Counted from the stretch's first letter, positions 25,301 to 38,590 are shown. The stretch is DNA of 64,000 nt from Callipepla californica brunnescens (GCA_023055505.1 JALIRH010000003.1:3411501-3475500); one strand, 5' to 3'. The notes: a model not told the origin generated them from the sequence alone. Numbers and translations are program-made.

Positions 25301-27897
25301 GATTTGGTTAGAATAGCAGCTTTGACCTGGTGACCATTTATTTTTAAAGTCAGATAGCGTTTCTTATGTCAGCACAGAGGAGGAGGTTGCAGGATGTTCT
25401 GAATGATGCCTTTTCTCCAGTTTTAATCACACCAGTCAGGTTGCTGGCTCCCCACATCATTTCCACATCAACATCAAGCCTTTCCTTAAACTTGTGGACT
25501 TGAAATGCCTTTCTGATCTAGTCTGCCATCAGTGCTGTTGTGTTCAGGCTTTGTATTCACTTTTGTCAGTTGTAGAAATTAAATGCCAACTAAAATTTGA
25601 ACAAAAATTGGAGGCAGGGTCTAGGTTCACCACCGTTGTTTGTGGACGTATGATGGTAAAGCATCAGCAGCTCTTCGCAAGAGGTGGGCTGCCTGGTCCA
25701 TGGCCTTGCCTAGAGTGCCTGCAAGGAGTTGTGCATCAGATTCTGTTTGGAGATGACCTCTTCACAAGGACATCTTTCCTCAGCGACCACACAGGCTTGC
25801 TCATTTTGAAGGGAACTGCAGCACAGTGGCCTTTCCTATAAACTATGGAAGCCAGGAGCAGCTGAGTGCCGGAGAGAGGTTTCAAGGGAGTCTGTGAGCA
25901 GATCCCAGCAGCAGAATGGTACAGACCTGCCTGCCTGCTGCTGCATGCTGAGGGGAGAGCCACGTGCCCAGTCCCCAGGTCATGTGTTGGCATTGATAAC
26001 CGCTCCCTTTGCTTCTCTTCACCAGTGGCTTCCTTCAGGGGAGCAAAAGAAGCCAGCGGAAGCCTTGCTTGTTTTCCTCTGCACACTTCATAAAGAAGTT
26101 ACAAGAGGGCACATTCCCAATTTCTTTTTAACTTTGTAGATCACCTCCAGCAGACAGATTGTCTCGTGGACCACTTCCCCTCCCCTTGGCGATCAAATAA
26201 CATTCCTGTGGTGGCTACAGCAGTTGCTTACATGGAAAAATAACATTAGGAAAGTATTTAATGTATTTTTAGCTGTCTTTAAATGCATTTTAGCAGCTGG
26301 AAATGAGGGATGTTAGTACCATGTGGCCCACAGACGCTCTGTAACCCACCGCTGACTGTTCAGAGCCACTTGTGTCAGAGAGCCCCGGGGCTGGGAGCTC
26401 TGTGCTGGGCAGGCTCCTCTCACCTGGGGAGGACCCAAGGTATGGGGCAACCCTAAAATGACAACTGTGGAGGTTAGTGGGTTGCATGCAGCTGAGGGAG
26501 GAGGTGAGCCCACAGATAGAATGGCTCTGCCATTCAGGAAAATCCAGGAATCCTTGCGGAGAGCAAACTTTTTGTGAAGTATTAGTGGGGTTCTTCCCTG
26601 AGGGAGGGACTTGCTCCCTAGATGCATGGTGCCAGGGGTCCTGGGCTGACTCGGCTATGGGCTCAGGGACACAGTGCTCCCACCAAGCCCCAAACCAGGG
26701 TGAGTCCATCCACATTTCTGGAAAGAATATACTCAACAGATGGAAGCGAAGTACTATTTTTACCATTGCTGGTGCAGCGAATGTGGAGACCATGACAATT
26801 GATTATGTGGGACAACAGCAATCCACAGGAACTGAAATTTCAAGGATTAGGGTCTCCCCAAGGGTTTCCTTCAAGAGATGGGTTTGGAGGATGAGGAATT
26901 CCTCACTCCTCTGGCTGGAGAGATAACCTCTGTGGGGAATGCGGAGGCATGGTGCCCTGCCCCATCTGCAGCCAGCCCAGGACAATAGCACTGAGGATGA
27001 TGCATACTGCTCATCACAACGGGATGCCAGCCTTACAGCAGTTGTCTGCACTTCTCTAGTGATGGTGTTTGACTTTCCACAGCTTTTTTTGTCCTACCAG
27101 AGACGCCCAGCCTGCCTTTAATATATCTAGAGGTGGCTGCCACATGTTTCATCCATTTTAAAGGACATTTAGGGAAATTAGATGGCAATTTTATACTGAG
27201 TAAGCAGACTAATATTCTGTCATTCTGCATTACTCAGTCAGACGTTCCTCCTAGAAAGTAGATGTTAGGTGTTTTCATTTAAGTGGCATTAAATTTTTGT
27301 GGACCAAAGCATTAGGATTTTATTGCAAAAGCATTGTCCTGTTTTAGTGAAAGCTTTGCATTTACAAGTTCCATCTTAATATAAAATTATTCTGTTCAGC
27401 CTGCTTTATGACTTACGCTATCATGAGATCCTGCCCTTAATATTAAGCTGCAAGCGCAGATTTCCTTTTCCAGTACTAAGGCTGCATAAAAAGGAACTGA
27501 AGCTAAGAAGTTCCCAGTCTGGATCAAGATAATTTTTTTTTCTCAACGGATAAACAAAAATCCATGCAGAAATTGAAGCACTTTGGAGAGGGGGAAATTC
27601 CTCTGTAGATTGTTCTTCCTCCTCCTTGTTAAAAAAAAAAAGAAAAAGAAATCTTGACTTAATACATAGTCTGTTTCCAAACTACTGGCTTCTTTCACAA
27701 ATATAGGCTGCTTGGCTGATGAACAGATAGCACAGTTTGTGTAGCCAAAGATAGTTGTCATGATGCACTTATTAATGAGTACACAATGAACATCAAATGC
27801 CGTGCTATTTTCAGAGAGGTCCTTTCAGATCCCTCTTTCTGTTCTTTTTTTGATTTCTTTTCTTTCCTTAGCCTCCTGCTATTTTCTTCCAAAGCTC

Positions 27898-28165
27898 AAT
27901 GTCAGGGAACAACAAGGGAAGGGACCTGGGAGAGGAGATGCAGTCATCCGTCCCACTTCCTCAAGTCAGGAGCTACTCTGTGCATGCCATTTCTGACAGA
28001 TGTTTGCCTAATCTGCTCTTAAAAATCTCTAGTGATGGGGCTTTGACAACCTCCTTAGGCAATCTACTCCAGTGCTTTGCTGTATCTATCATTAAGAAGG
28101 GTTTCCTGATATCTAACCTGCAATTAAAGGCCGTGGTTTCCTATGCCACCCATCATCACGTTGAA
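27898..28165 (-). mobile_element. CR1 LINE 3'-end fragment, inverted and old
   Basis: The plus strand reads as the reverse complement of an older CR1 subfamily. The landmarks are AATGTCAGGG followed by GAAGGGACCTGGGAG, then GACAGATGTTTGCCTAATCT, CTCTTAAAAATCTCTAGTGA, TGGGGCTTTGACAACCTCCT, TAGGCAATCTACTCCAGTGC and TTTCCTGATATCTAACCTG. Divergence is considerable. The stretch 28170-28450 that follows is not clearly CR1. Overlapping open frames here are accidental. Confidence 0.88.
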
Positions 28166-29619
28166 CTTGCAAGTCAAGCCAGCCCCACGGAGATGGCTGT
28201 AGTTTGCTCCATAGATCTTCCTGGCCATCAACACGCTCTGGGTGACGTGCTCTCCTCTGCCAGCAGTCCCTGTGCTGAGTTTCCCTCCTGGCTGCCTCCC
28301 TGCCAGCTGGGGCTGCTCAGTGGGGGATTTGGAAGTCCCAGGAGAGGTGCTGCTGCAGAAAAGTTGCAGTAGTTTTCTGCTGATGAAAGCGAGAGTGCTC
28401 ACATGATCCCAACGTGCAGAGTAAGAGCTAGAGCCTTTATTGTCCTGGAACAAAATGTACTATGAGAGCAGTCGTACCGTATATTGCATACATGCATTCA
28501 ATTACATCTAGCACTCTGGACATCCACTTTTTGTTGAAAGCATTCCTGTAACGGTATTGGGGTTTAAAAGAATTGTAAAAAACAGGGAGATGGCAGGTTT
28601 GATTTTTTTTTCAGCTGCTTTCTTTTGAGCAGTAGCACTCAAAATGCGCCCCGTGGCAGTAGGGCTGATGGAGGAGCTGCAGTCACCAGCGTGTTGGGAG
28701 CAAGGCAGAGAGGCAGGGCAGCTGGGGCAGGTGCCTGCTGGTGTGCAGCCATGACAGAGAGGGACTCAGTGCAAATATCACAGACTCAACACATATCACA
28801 GTGTTGCAGTGACACGATAAACTCTGAGCCACTCTTAATACGCTTATAACCGTGCTGAACATTGTAAGGGTATTTCCTTCTACAAATTATTTACAACTGG
28901 AAGATGGTAGTGATGGATTCTTGTGAGGCAGCTGGGGAAATAGGTCTGGCTGCTGAGAGCAAGTGTTTTACGCAGTGGAAAGGAGATAGCCAGGTACACT
29001 TTTGCTGCCTACGTAAATGATAGCAGTATGCCACTGAACTGGTTTTGAGACAAGGAAATTCTGGTGACATGTGAAGTTAAATGAAATAGGGAAGGGTAGG
29101 AGGGGAGCGTGTCGCTGTGAGCGACAGCCTCTGTTGAACCAGCAGTTTTGGTGAGTGGCTCAAGGTCAGCGGGCTTTGTTTCTGTGTTGTGACACGTGCA
29201 CCACAAACACCCTGCTATCCATTTCACTTTGCAAGGTGTGTGCACTGGGACAGGGCCCCAGAGACAGGCCGCAACCTGCGGGCTGGCACGTGCACAGCAT
29301 CCACCGCAGTGCCAAGACAAGGCTGCACGGCTCTGGGGCAGCACTTCCAGCCCTGTGCAGCATCCATGCAGCCCCATTTAAGGTCTCAGCAGCTCCCTGC
29401 CACCGGGCTGCATGCAGGTCTTTTCTCCTCCACAGCCATTTCTGTGTTGCAGAGCTGCTGCTGGAGCCGCTGGTGCTGAACTGTGCACAGTGTTGGGAGG
29501 GTGTCTGTCCTCCGCTGAGTTCTGGATTGCTTGGAAGGGCCTCAGTGAGCTGCCCATATCTCTTAAACCAGGCTGCCAGGCAAGAAAATGACCAAGTTCG
29601 TTTTCAAAATGAGTAATTA

Positions 29620-29660
29620 CTATATATATATCTATCTATTTTTTTTTTTTAATAAAAACG
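29620..29660. repeat. (TA)n / TATC / poly-T simple repeat
   Basis: A TATATATATA run is followed by TCTATCTA and about 12 T. It is a low-complexity microsatellite in the inferred intron. A similar short (TA)n lies at about 29880-29890. Confidence 0.85.
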
Positions 29661-30429
29661 TTCAGATTTGGACTTGGTATTTGAAGCAGCACGGGAGGGA
29701 AATGTATTGTGTGAGAGAGGGTTCAGTTCCAAGTTAATAATTAGAAGAATACATTTAAGCCCTAGTCAGTATGAGGGGGATTTCAGGCACTCGGGAATGC
29801 TTTGCCTCTTCTCTGTGGCTAGAAGGAAAATTTTACAACATTTTCCACGCGGCAGCTATTGAGGCAGCAGAAGAAAAAAATATATATATAAGCTGCTACG
29901 GCATGCGCATTGCAAGCTATTTTTGTACTTCCCAATAGTAGATGCTGTTTGAAAGATACTTTTGGGCAAACTTTGCACTTCTAAAAATTACACTGTCTCC
30001 ATTGGGCAAAGCTTGCTAAGGCCGCAGCGCAGCCAGCAGAGACCTGAGGTGCAGCTGGTGTAACCACGACACGTTTTCCTGAAAACCCCTGCACCGCTCA
30101 GCCACTGCTCCCTGTTCTCATCCCTTCTCCAGAGGAGAGGTAGAAGCCTCTCTGCAGGCGAACCAGCCGTGCAACATGCAAAGGTGCAAATAGCTTGCAC
30201 AAATGCCAGTGCTAAAAAAAATGTCCCTCCGCTGGCAAGCATGACACGTGCAAATGGGCACCGCTCAAGGGGAGGGACGATGTGGGAGCGCTGCCACTGC
30301 CATGGGGATGCCGTGCCCTGGCCAGGGCTGTCACCCTGCTGTGGGGACTGGAACCACACGGTGTCCCCTGCTGCGTCCCCCCCTCGTCCCCTCCCCAACC
30401 CCCCGCTCCTTCCCCCACCCCTGGCTCAT

Positions 30430-30860
30430 TGGGGCTTATTTAAATACACTGGCAGGGAGCCAGGATCTCATCATTTTAATGCAGTGTAAAATGGAATGTG
30501 CATAATTATATGCAAGCCATATGCGAGGGAGACAGCTCAGCTGTGAATTTCGGGAGGCTGCGAGAGGGAGAGAGCGAACAGTCAGGGATCAGATGAGACG
30601 GAGCGGAACAGAGTGCAAGTGTCACCCAAATGAACAGTGTAATGAGTGCTCTGCCGACGCTCCTCCTCTCGCCCTCTTCTCCCTTTTGCTTCGGCTCAAA
30701 ACCCAAAAACGCCGCAGATTAGGAGGAAAACGCTATATGCAGGCAGTGTTGCTAATGGGCTCTGCTAATGTCTCCATTTAAACTTCGGCTTTCTTAATTA
30801 ACAGTGCAGCTCCAAATAACCAGTAACTTTTAATGCATCTTCGTAATTAAATATTTCTCC
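30430..30860. promoter_or_regulatory. Candidate conserved regulatory element with homeodomain/POU-like sites
   Basis: This repeat-free stretch lies 0.5-1 kb upstream of the 96-nt SOBP exon. It has many TAAT-core sites: TTATTTAAATA near 30437, an inverted repeat TGCATA-ATTA-TATGCA at 30499-30514 containing the TAATTA palindrome, TTAATTAA at 30794-30801, and TTAATGCAT and GTAATTAAAT near 30830-30850. CpG dinucleotides are retained in the middle (30540-30720). Clusters like this are typical of vertebrate conserved non-coding elements, but no alignment was available, so regulatory status is inference from composition alone. Confidence 0.3.
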
Positions 30861-31398
30861 CGCGTTTGATGGAAGGATGGCTGCTCTCACTAGCTGATTG
30901 CTCCTTTCGGATCTTCGCTTAAGCACGAAGGGGGAGTCCGTTTGTCTACAATAGCGTTACATGTAAAATATGACCATGAAAGCTTATTTATTTTTTTTGG
31001 CCTTGCTGTTAAACTGAAAATACATTATCTAGGGATTGCTTACGCATGTCAAAAAGTTGAATCGAGAACGTATGTAATGTAATCCTGAAAAATGTCATGA
31101 AGTAAACGGAAACCCTGAAGTCACTCACGGTTTCCAGCTCAAATATTTTGTTTTGGGTTTGTGTATTGTCGTTCTAATGATTATGCTGCGATGAATTTGC
31201 ATGTTCAACCTGAGCTGTGTAAGAGAACAGCGTCGCAGGTTGTCGTATCTAAAAGGTGTATTTAAACAAACTTCTTAATGATGTTGTGTTCGGGGATTCC
31301 CGTCTGTTTTAATGATCTGAGCTGTTATGCTTTTAGCTATTTTTTTTTTCCTTCCATTATTTGTAAGTCCCTAAATAGGCCATTATATTTCCCTTCAG

Positions 31399-31494
31399 GC
31401 TAGAGATGAAGATGGACATGCTGAAAATTTTCCCCAGCAGCACTATGCTAAGGAAACTCCAAGACTTGCCTTCAAGAATAACTGCGAACTACTT
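31399..31494 (+). CDS. SOBP: SOBP coding exon (96 nt, internal)
   Basis: This internal exon of sine oculis binding protein homolog encodes 32 residues beginning [19 protein letters not shown] and ending KNNCELL, a segment I recognise as the linker between the two FCS-type zinc fingers of SOBP. The acceptor is TTTCCCTTCAG (AG at 31397-31398) and the donor is GTAAGA (from 31495). It begins and ends in phase 0, so skipping it would keep the frame, and it joins directly to the exon at 63424. SOBP is a nuclear protein known to bind SIX1, the vertebrate sine oculis relative, and is needed for inner-ear and craniofacial development; human mutation causes an intellectual disability syndrome with anterior maxillary protrusion and strabismus. 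No disrupting change is visible. Confidence 0.96.
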
Positions 31495-34400
31495 GTAAGA
31501 ATAACATACTTACAACAAGTCTAGATTGTTACTTTAGCACAGTGTAAACCGTTTTTCTTTCTGAAAGGCTTTTGTTCATTATGCCATACATTATGAAATA
31601 TTACTTTTTTTTCTTTTTTTTTTCTTTCTGTTGTTCCTGTTTAGCCTTCTAATGCTAGTTCTGGTATCCGTGAACGATTTAAGATCTTGAATTGCTTGCA
31701 AATCTCGTGTGTTTGATGTCAGAAAGTGAATGGCCTCGTGGTGCTGCCTGATTCCGCGCGGTGCATGGAGACAGCCAGGCCGGGGCCCCAAAGCTCTCTC
31801 CCCCATCCACTCGGGTACGCATGGTTGTAGGGCTCAGCACTTCCTTGCCCTCAGCCCTCTCCTTGCCGCTTCTCTGCTGCGGGGAAAGAGCGAAAGCTGG
31901 GAAGTGCTGATGGGAAGCCTAAGTGTTTTTAAGCCACCATCAGCTGCAAAGGGATCTCAGTTCCAAGGCAGGGTTAACTCTCTGTTCATTTCAGCATTTG
32001 CAGCTAGGCGAGATGAAAGGCAAGCAGGAATGCCTATTATATTTCTATTAAATGAATCTGTTGGGACCTAATGTTCTTGATTAGCTTGCAAAAATGAGTG
32101 CTCCACAATGAGTTTTTCTGTTTACCTAGAGTAAATAGAGAATGAATTGTAGTGTATGTAAAAGAGATTCACGCACTGCGTTTGAAAATGGAGGTTGAGA
32201 TGAATTGGTAGATCTCTCCCTCACACCCGCTCTTCTCTTGGCCTCACCTACATAAAATGTGTCATTTGGCTAAATGGAGATATTTGCAGAGAAGAGGAAC
32301 GCAGGGTTAGATTTTGAAACAAGCTGAAACAAGCCACAGTGCTTTTTCCTAATTATAATAGCCAAGAGAGGGGCGGCAGAGGAGCAAGCTGCATTCCCAA
32401 GGCACCGCAGCCTATGCACAAGGTGCTGAACAAATGCCAGCCTTGATCCCCACGTGGCACAGCTAGGGGAGCTGAGATGCTGAGCTGGGATAACCCAGCA
32501 TGGGAACTGGCCCCAAGACTGGTGCACTTTGTAGAGATGCCCACACTGCCATCCCCTTCAGACAGGATTGGCATCCACACTGGTGGACCGCAGGCTCATG
32601 TACCACCACACATCCTCCATGCAGAACCAGCCCCTGTGGGGTCATGACAATGTTTTCAGGATATTCAGGGCCACATGTGACTCTCGGGAGTGTTGGCCAG
32701 TTCCCAATGTAATTTCCCCAAACAAAAAGGGACTTAAACCTTTTGACCTGGGCTTGCTTCCTCTTTAATCCCTTGCGAAGCTCCTGATGGTTTCAGGGGC
32801 AGCAAGGTTATGTACTAAGGTGAGGAAAGTAGACAAACACAAAAAAGGGATTCCCTGTGGTAGTCACAATTCCAGCACCTATTGAGTGGAGGGGTTTCAT
32901 CACAGCCATGCTTTATTACTGTGCCCTATCTCAGGCTGAGCGTGAAGACCCAATCTCGTGTCCCCACTAAGTCCCTGAAGTCACGATGGCTTCTGAGTGT
33001 TTCTGGACTTCAGGGCTAGGGTCATAAAACAGTGCAATGGCATGTATACAAAATAAGGAATGTGTTATTTTGACAGAAAATCTGCTTTATTTGTAGTGCA
33101 AGCTATGAAAGAACCAATTAACCTTCTTTGTACTATTAAAATCAAGCATTCTTTCAAAGCCCAGTTAAATACTCCTTTATCAGTATACATGTAAGTTATT
33201 GCGTTATTGTATCACTTCTGTTCCTGGCAAAAGCTCAAATCATCCAAGTTAGTCTTTCATGTGCATTTTTGGACAAGTTTCAGTTCTTGTTTAAGGAAGT
33301 AATAAAAGCAATTTGTCACGGTTGTATTTCCCTATGCTATTGGAAACAAAATTGGCAGGGATGTAACCCGTACTCAATTCTCCGGTGCAAAAGAAAAAAA
33401 GTTGACAAACAGTGGATACTTCTGCTATCTTTCAAGATATATTTTAGGATCTGATAGTGGATGTACAGTGCTGGGACTAAGCTTTGGGGGAAGGGAGAAC
33501 CGGTGTTACTATTTGTTGAAGATGCTACGTGTTTCTCAGAGAGGTAGTGCTTTTTCTTAGTGCTTGCCCTTTTTTTGGAAACAATGATGTATTAAAATAT
33601 GCTTGAGAGTAAAATGAATGTTGTGGGAAGTGGCCAGTAGGACAACATCTGTCTCCTGAAGACCAGTTGGAATTCCTGGGTTTGTGCTAGCAACTGTTTC
33701 CTTGGGAGGGATGAGAACAAGAATATGAAAGAAAGGAGTGGGGACAGCTGCTTCCTCTAGAAAATATTTTCCCAGTGCAGAAAACTTACCCAGGCTCTAA
33801 CAGTGATAGTCAGGTGCTGCCTGAGAAGGAGTGAATAGCTGAGATTCTTAAAGGAATGAGAAACTGAAAGTTGTTTATGCTTTCAAGAATGAGGAAATCC
33901 TTGGAGTATTCTTAGTGCAGTTGTGTGCTACGGTAGCCTGTCAGGTGAGCTGGGAAGCTGAGGCTCCAAAGTGCTTTCTTTGCTGTAGGGTTCAACTGCT
34001 ATTTTCAGGCCAGGCTTGCTGCACTGAGCACGGGCTGTGGGCTGGGGAGATACTTGTGCTGGTAGGTGGGTGCAGGGCTGGGTGCTGGCGGGCTGTGTGC
34101 GATGTTTGCTCGAGGGAGCTGTACTACACAGGCTGCATGCTAATAGCCTGGGTCACGGGCACCAGGGAGAGCTTAACTCCTGAGTACTTGGAGGGATTTG
34201 AAAGCATGTCAGCCTGCAGTATTGCAAGTCATGTGCTTTCTTCACTGCTCACACCTCAGCGGAGGAGATGCTTTGGTTAGAGTGGTGCAGCTCTGCTGTG
34301 TGTTTTTTTTGAGAGACGGCTTGATAGGAAAAAGGGAGGAAGAGTGAGTTATAATTTGTGCAACATAACCCCCTGAGTGCTTACATTAAGAAAAGCAGAG

Positions 34401-37400
34401 ACAATTAAAGATTTCGGTTGGCATCGAAAGCCATTTTGCAGCTATGGGATTAGGTGAGGGGGATCATGTCCTGAGCTAAATCCAGATATGTTTTGTGTCA
34501 TGTGCTGTGTCGTACAGCACAGAAAGCAAAGTGGATGAGATGCTTCAGTCACTGAGGAGATAAATTTTTCCCTATGAGCTTTTCAGCAGCTTTGTGGATC
34601 GTGTTTTCTTAAGATTAGTTACCCATGATAAATACTGAGAAGTGCATAATACAAATTTCTTTTTAAAGAGCCAGACCAGCATGCTGTTTTAGCCAGCCAC
34701 CCACCCTACTGCCACAGGCGCTGCCTCAGGATTTTAATTCCTTTTTCCATGAGTGGCTGGAAGCTTTTCTTTCAGACACATCTCTTTGTTTCCACAAGGA
34801 AAAGGCAGAATTCAGTCCTCCTGAAGCTGATTGTGAAGCAGCAGTACAGTCCAGCGAATAGTGGATCTGGGCAGAGATGGGATTAGCTGCTGAGAAAGGG
34901 CAGACTGGGATGAAAAGGCCACTGAAAGGCCCCTAGCCCTGGCCCTAGCCAGCTGAAATTCCTCAGCCATTGCCTAGAGAAAGGGGAAATCCATCTGGCA
35001 CCTACCCAGGTTAGTCAGGGTAGGAAGAGCCATGCTTGGGTGCCTTTTAACAAAAGTGGGAAAGAAAAATCAGCAGTTAATCCTTCCCCCCTCTGGTCTG
35101 CCCAGAATACCGAGTCAAGATTTCAGACCAGTGTGCTGCTGTCTGAGCACAGGAGGGTCTGGTGTGTTAAGGAAATTAAATGCCAGGTTGCTTTCCATTT
35201 GTTTATGGAGATGATCTGAGTACCACCCACCACTCTGGGACTATGTGTAAAGTGGGAAAAAATAAAAAAAAAACCAACAAAACAACACAAATAAAACATG
35301 AACAGCCTGAAGAAAAAAAATCTTTTCCAGTCCCACACTCAGCCATGATCCATGGCTGTGCTGCAGCAAAGTCTTTTTCTCTTTGAAATCAAAAAGTCTG
35401 CTCCCAGCAGTTCTGCTCCAGGAGGATAAATTTGTGACTCCAGTGTGCAGTGACTTTGGAGATAGTCTTGGTGTTCGGAAGCTGTTACATAAAAGACAAA
35501 AAATAAAACATGCTTGTTATCGGATTGAAGACAAACTCACCCACAGCCAGTGATCTATAATCACGAACAAAGCAAGGGAGAGAAAGCTCTGAAAAGATGT
35601 CTGACGCAAATACAAGTGAAGCACAGAATGCAACCTGCTTAGATGTGAGCAGAAGGCCTTCATGGAGGCAGTGGTGAGGCTGAGAGGAGCCAGGGCTGCA
35701 GAGGATGCTCCTTTCAGCTTGTATCACACTACTGCTGCAGCGGGGAGTCAGGATCAGGGAGCCTGGCACAGGTTTGTACACAGGAGAGTGACAAGGGGGA
35801 AAGCAGGCTGATCTCAGAGTTATAGTTCTGGAGGGGGAAATGCTTCAGTACTTACCAGACAGGCTTTAGAGGGCACTGTGAATACTTGTGATTGGATAGG
35901 TCCTGTAGCTTTTGTAGTCCTAGCCACGTTTAACGTAGATATGTGTATCATTATTCTCTGGAGTCCACAAGAATTTGGGTTTCAGAAAGCAAAGTTTGGG
36001 TTCTTGCTTTTTAAGGTACCCAACCTTATTTCCTGTGCCCCAGTGTCAAGTGAAATAGCTACCAGCTATTGTTTCAGCGCTGAAATGAACTGCCCATTGG
36101 TACACTTGCAAAAACAGGGCTCTCAGAAAAGGACTGAATTAGAGGGAAATGGTTTTGCTTATCCCCTCTTCTGACTTTCCTCTCTTTTTGTTGCCCACAC
36201 TGCCTCCTAATTCCTAGCAAAGAGCAAAAGCAGAGGGTCTCCATGAAGGCTCTCTCCTTCCTTTTAGGTTCAGACCAACAGAAGGAGAATGAGAGTGCCT
36301 TCTCAGCCTTCCTGAGGGCTGGGACACTCAGGCTTTTTGTCCATCCAGCCTTCAGGGCACAACTCCATTCTGGGTCTGAAGGAGAACCCACTGCCCTGGG
36401 GATGTAGGGAGAGAAGGGCCCAGAGCTGGAGCACCCTGTGGTGCTAGTACTCACCTACCAGCCAAAACGTCCACACCAGAGCCTGCTGCTGTTTTTGCTG
36501 CCATTTTGGTGCCAGTTTTTGGTTGTTTAGCTGTGGGTTTCATCAGCTTCTTGCTCAGTTTGCGGCCTCAGCCCGAAGGCACCCCGTGGCACACTGCTGG
36601 CTGTGCCAGCAGCCATCCGGGCATGTGGCTGGTGGGAACATGCAGCTGCCGATGGAGAGCCCAGCGTTGTCTTCAGGGACTTTGGAGCAGGCCCAAAGAG
36701 CTGTCAGAAATGCAGTTACAACTCTGGAACAGAAATATTGAGCAAAGCAGTTTTAGCAGAGAATTGGTACTGGTGTTCTTGAAAACTCAGTAATCTTGGC
36801 CACATGAAATCCAACCTTTTCTGTGACTGAAATAACAGTGGAGCTTAGGTCATATCGTGGTCTGATCATCTGCAACATTTCAGTTTCAAGAGCTAAATTG
36901 TTCGTGAGTTAGAGCAGAGTATTTTAAAAAAGAACCAGTCCCAAACCCTACCAAACCAAACCAAAATGGAACAACTTGCATTCTGCTTCTTTTCAAGCAA
37001 AGGGAACAACCCAGGCAAAATCGCTGCTGATTTTCTGCCGTCCTGAATTGCTGCCAGGCTGGGTACACTGTGTGTGTGCTGTGTCCCTCTTGCCCTGCTC
37101 CTGATTATGTATTTTTCTGCTTCACAGTTAAAAGGGTGGTGGTGACTCTTGTTACAGCCAACTGATGGGGTTTTGTGTTGGGAAGAAGTGCTTCTTTGGG
37201 GCCTGGAGAGGTTTCCTGCACCTTCCCAGTCCTGCTCTGTGTGCTCCCAGCCTCCTCCTCATAGAGGAGGCTGCCAGTGGCAGCCCTGTGCCTTGTCTGC
37301 CCTGGGATCTGGGGGAGGTTGCTGTTCTTCTTGACTCACAGCATGCTTAGGGCTCTGCCGACGTCTGATCCAAATCCCCATGAAATCTGTAGGATCCTTG

Positions 37401-38272
37401 CTGTGAACTCTGTATTCCACAGGCAAGGAAAGACAAATGACTGCCCAAAGACTCCTTTCCCCTCTGACCAGAAAATGCTGTAGGCCAGCTAAAAGGTAAC
37501 TGGAAGTGTGGCAAACATGACCTTTATTAATAATATTGAATCTGAAGGTTGTGATCAGAGACCAATAGTAGGAACCTGCAGAAAATCCCACCCTGCCAGA
37601 CTGGATAGGCACACCTGAGGGAGCAGCTTTGAAAATAAGACCCATGCCTCATTTCTTTATGCACAGGGCTGCTGAGGGTGGCCGCCATCCTCAGGTTTGA
37701 GTGGGGTGGGAGCCTTCTCAGTGGCGGTACAGGGTGGGATTAAGCCATGCAGTGAGCATGTGCTTTCCCTGGGCATTTCCAGTCAGCATTTTATGGGGCT
37801 GGTTGGGTGACAAGGAGACATTAAGACTTCTGGGCTGCATACCAGCTCCATCCCCTCTCCAGCAGATCTCCCCTCACTGCTCCAGTGATAGTCATCAACT
37901 TAACTTGGTAGTTCTGATTGGACATTTTCCTTTGTATCAGTGCAGGAGCATTATTTTAGGATGTGACACTTGGCACTTTGCTTTCCTTTCCTCAGAAGGA
38001 GCCATTTTCTAGTTTTTGACATTATTAATATTTCAAAAGGGAAGCATTTGTTGATGAAGAAAAATAATTAAAATCCCATCACAGCTCCAGTTCTGTTGTC
38101 TTCCCAGAACCAGTGTTAAGGTCTTTATTAATAAATGTGTGATTATTGGTGATCTCTGAATAATTTATCCTACTTTTAATTTCTCCTCACTGCATTGCTG
38201 TGCTCTATTCCTCTAGTTTTACTTATTGTTTTCCTCATTTCATGTGTTTACTGAAGTTATAATTTCATATTA

Positions 38273-38590
38273 TCATAGAATCATTGAATCCTTAGAGTTG
38301 AAAAGGACCTTTGAAGGTCCACTAGTCCAACTCACTGCAATGAACCACAGCTAGATCAGGTTGCCCAAGCCCTGATCCAGCCTCATCTTGAAAGTCTCCA
38401 GGACTGGGGCATCCACCACATCTCTGGGCAGTCTGTTCCAGTGCCGCACCACACTCACTGTAAAAGACTTTTTCTTTGTATCCAACTTAAATCTACCCTC
38501 TTTGAGCTTGAAGCCATTTCCCCTTGTTCTGTCACCATAGACCTTGCTAAAGAGGCTGCTCCTCTTCTTTCCTGTAGTTCTGCTTTAGAA
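38273..38590 (-). mobile_element. CR1 LINE 3'-end fragment, inverted
   Basis: The plus strand is the reverse complement of a CR1 3' end. It starts ATCATAGAATCATTGAATCC, then reads GAAAAGGACCTTTGAAGGTC, the GTCCAACTCACTGCAATGAA block, CAGGTTGCCCAAGCCCTGAT, CATCCACCACATCTCTGGGC, CAGTCTGTTCCAGTGCC, and a stretch matching CCCCTTGTTCTGTCACCATA. About 310 bases are kept, with low to moderate divergence. It lies in the opposite orientation to the host gene. Confidence 0.93.

Larger units (their letters stand above)
1..31398 (+). other. SOBP: Inferred SOBP intron (5' end outside window)
   Basis: Non-coding sequence up to the acceptor of the 96-nt SOBP exon. It is called intron by inference: the exon at 31399 has a pyrimidine-rich acceptor ending TTTCCCTTCAG and begins in phase 0, so an upstream coding exon must exist, yet I did not recognise the exon for the first SOBP zinc finger here. 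Contents I can name are CR1 fragments (1930, 8640, 27898), an ancient LINE relic (3365-4760), short simple repeats, and AT-rich unique DNA (for example 200-480, 7230-7270, 20080-20300, 22258-22320). Mildly GC-rich patches occur near 14470-14620, 29220-29480 and 30250-30430. The open frames in it (up to 167 codons at 26290-26793 on the minus strand) resemble no family I know and are probably chance frames. An unrecognised transcription unit cannot be excluded. Confidence 0.7.

Noticed and set aside
26290..26793. 167-codon minus-strand open frame
   Set aside because: No recognisable domain, overlapping open frames on both strands, and moderately GC-rich intron sequence; treated as chance.
29155..29616. 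153-codon plus-strand open frame in a mildly GC-rich patch
   Set aside because: No domain, no start context or splice signals of note; several overlapping frames indicate compositional openness.
30250..30430. C-rich, GC-rich patch considered as a CpG-island promoter
   Set aside because: Too short and poor in CpG relative to its C content; no transcript start or first exon signal seen.
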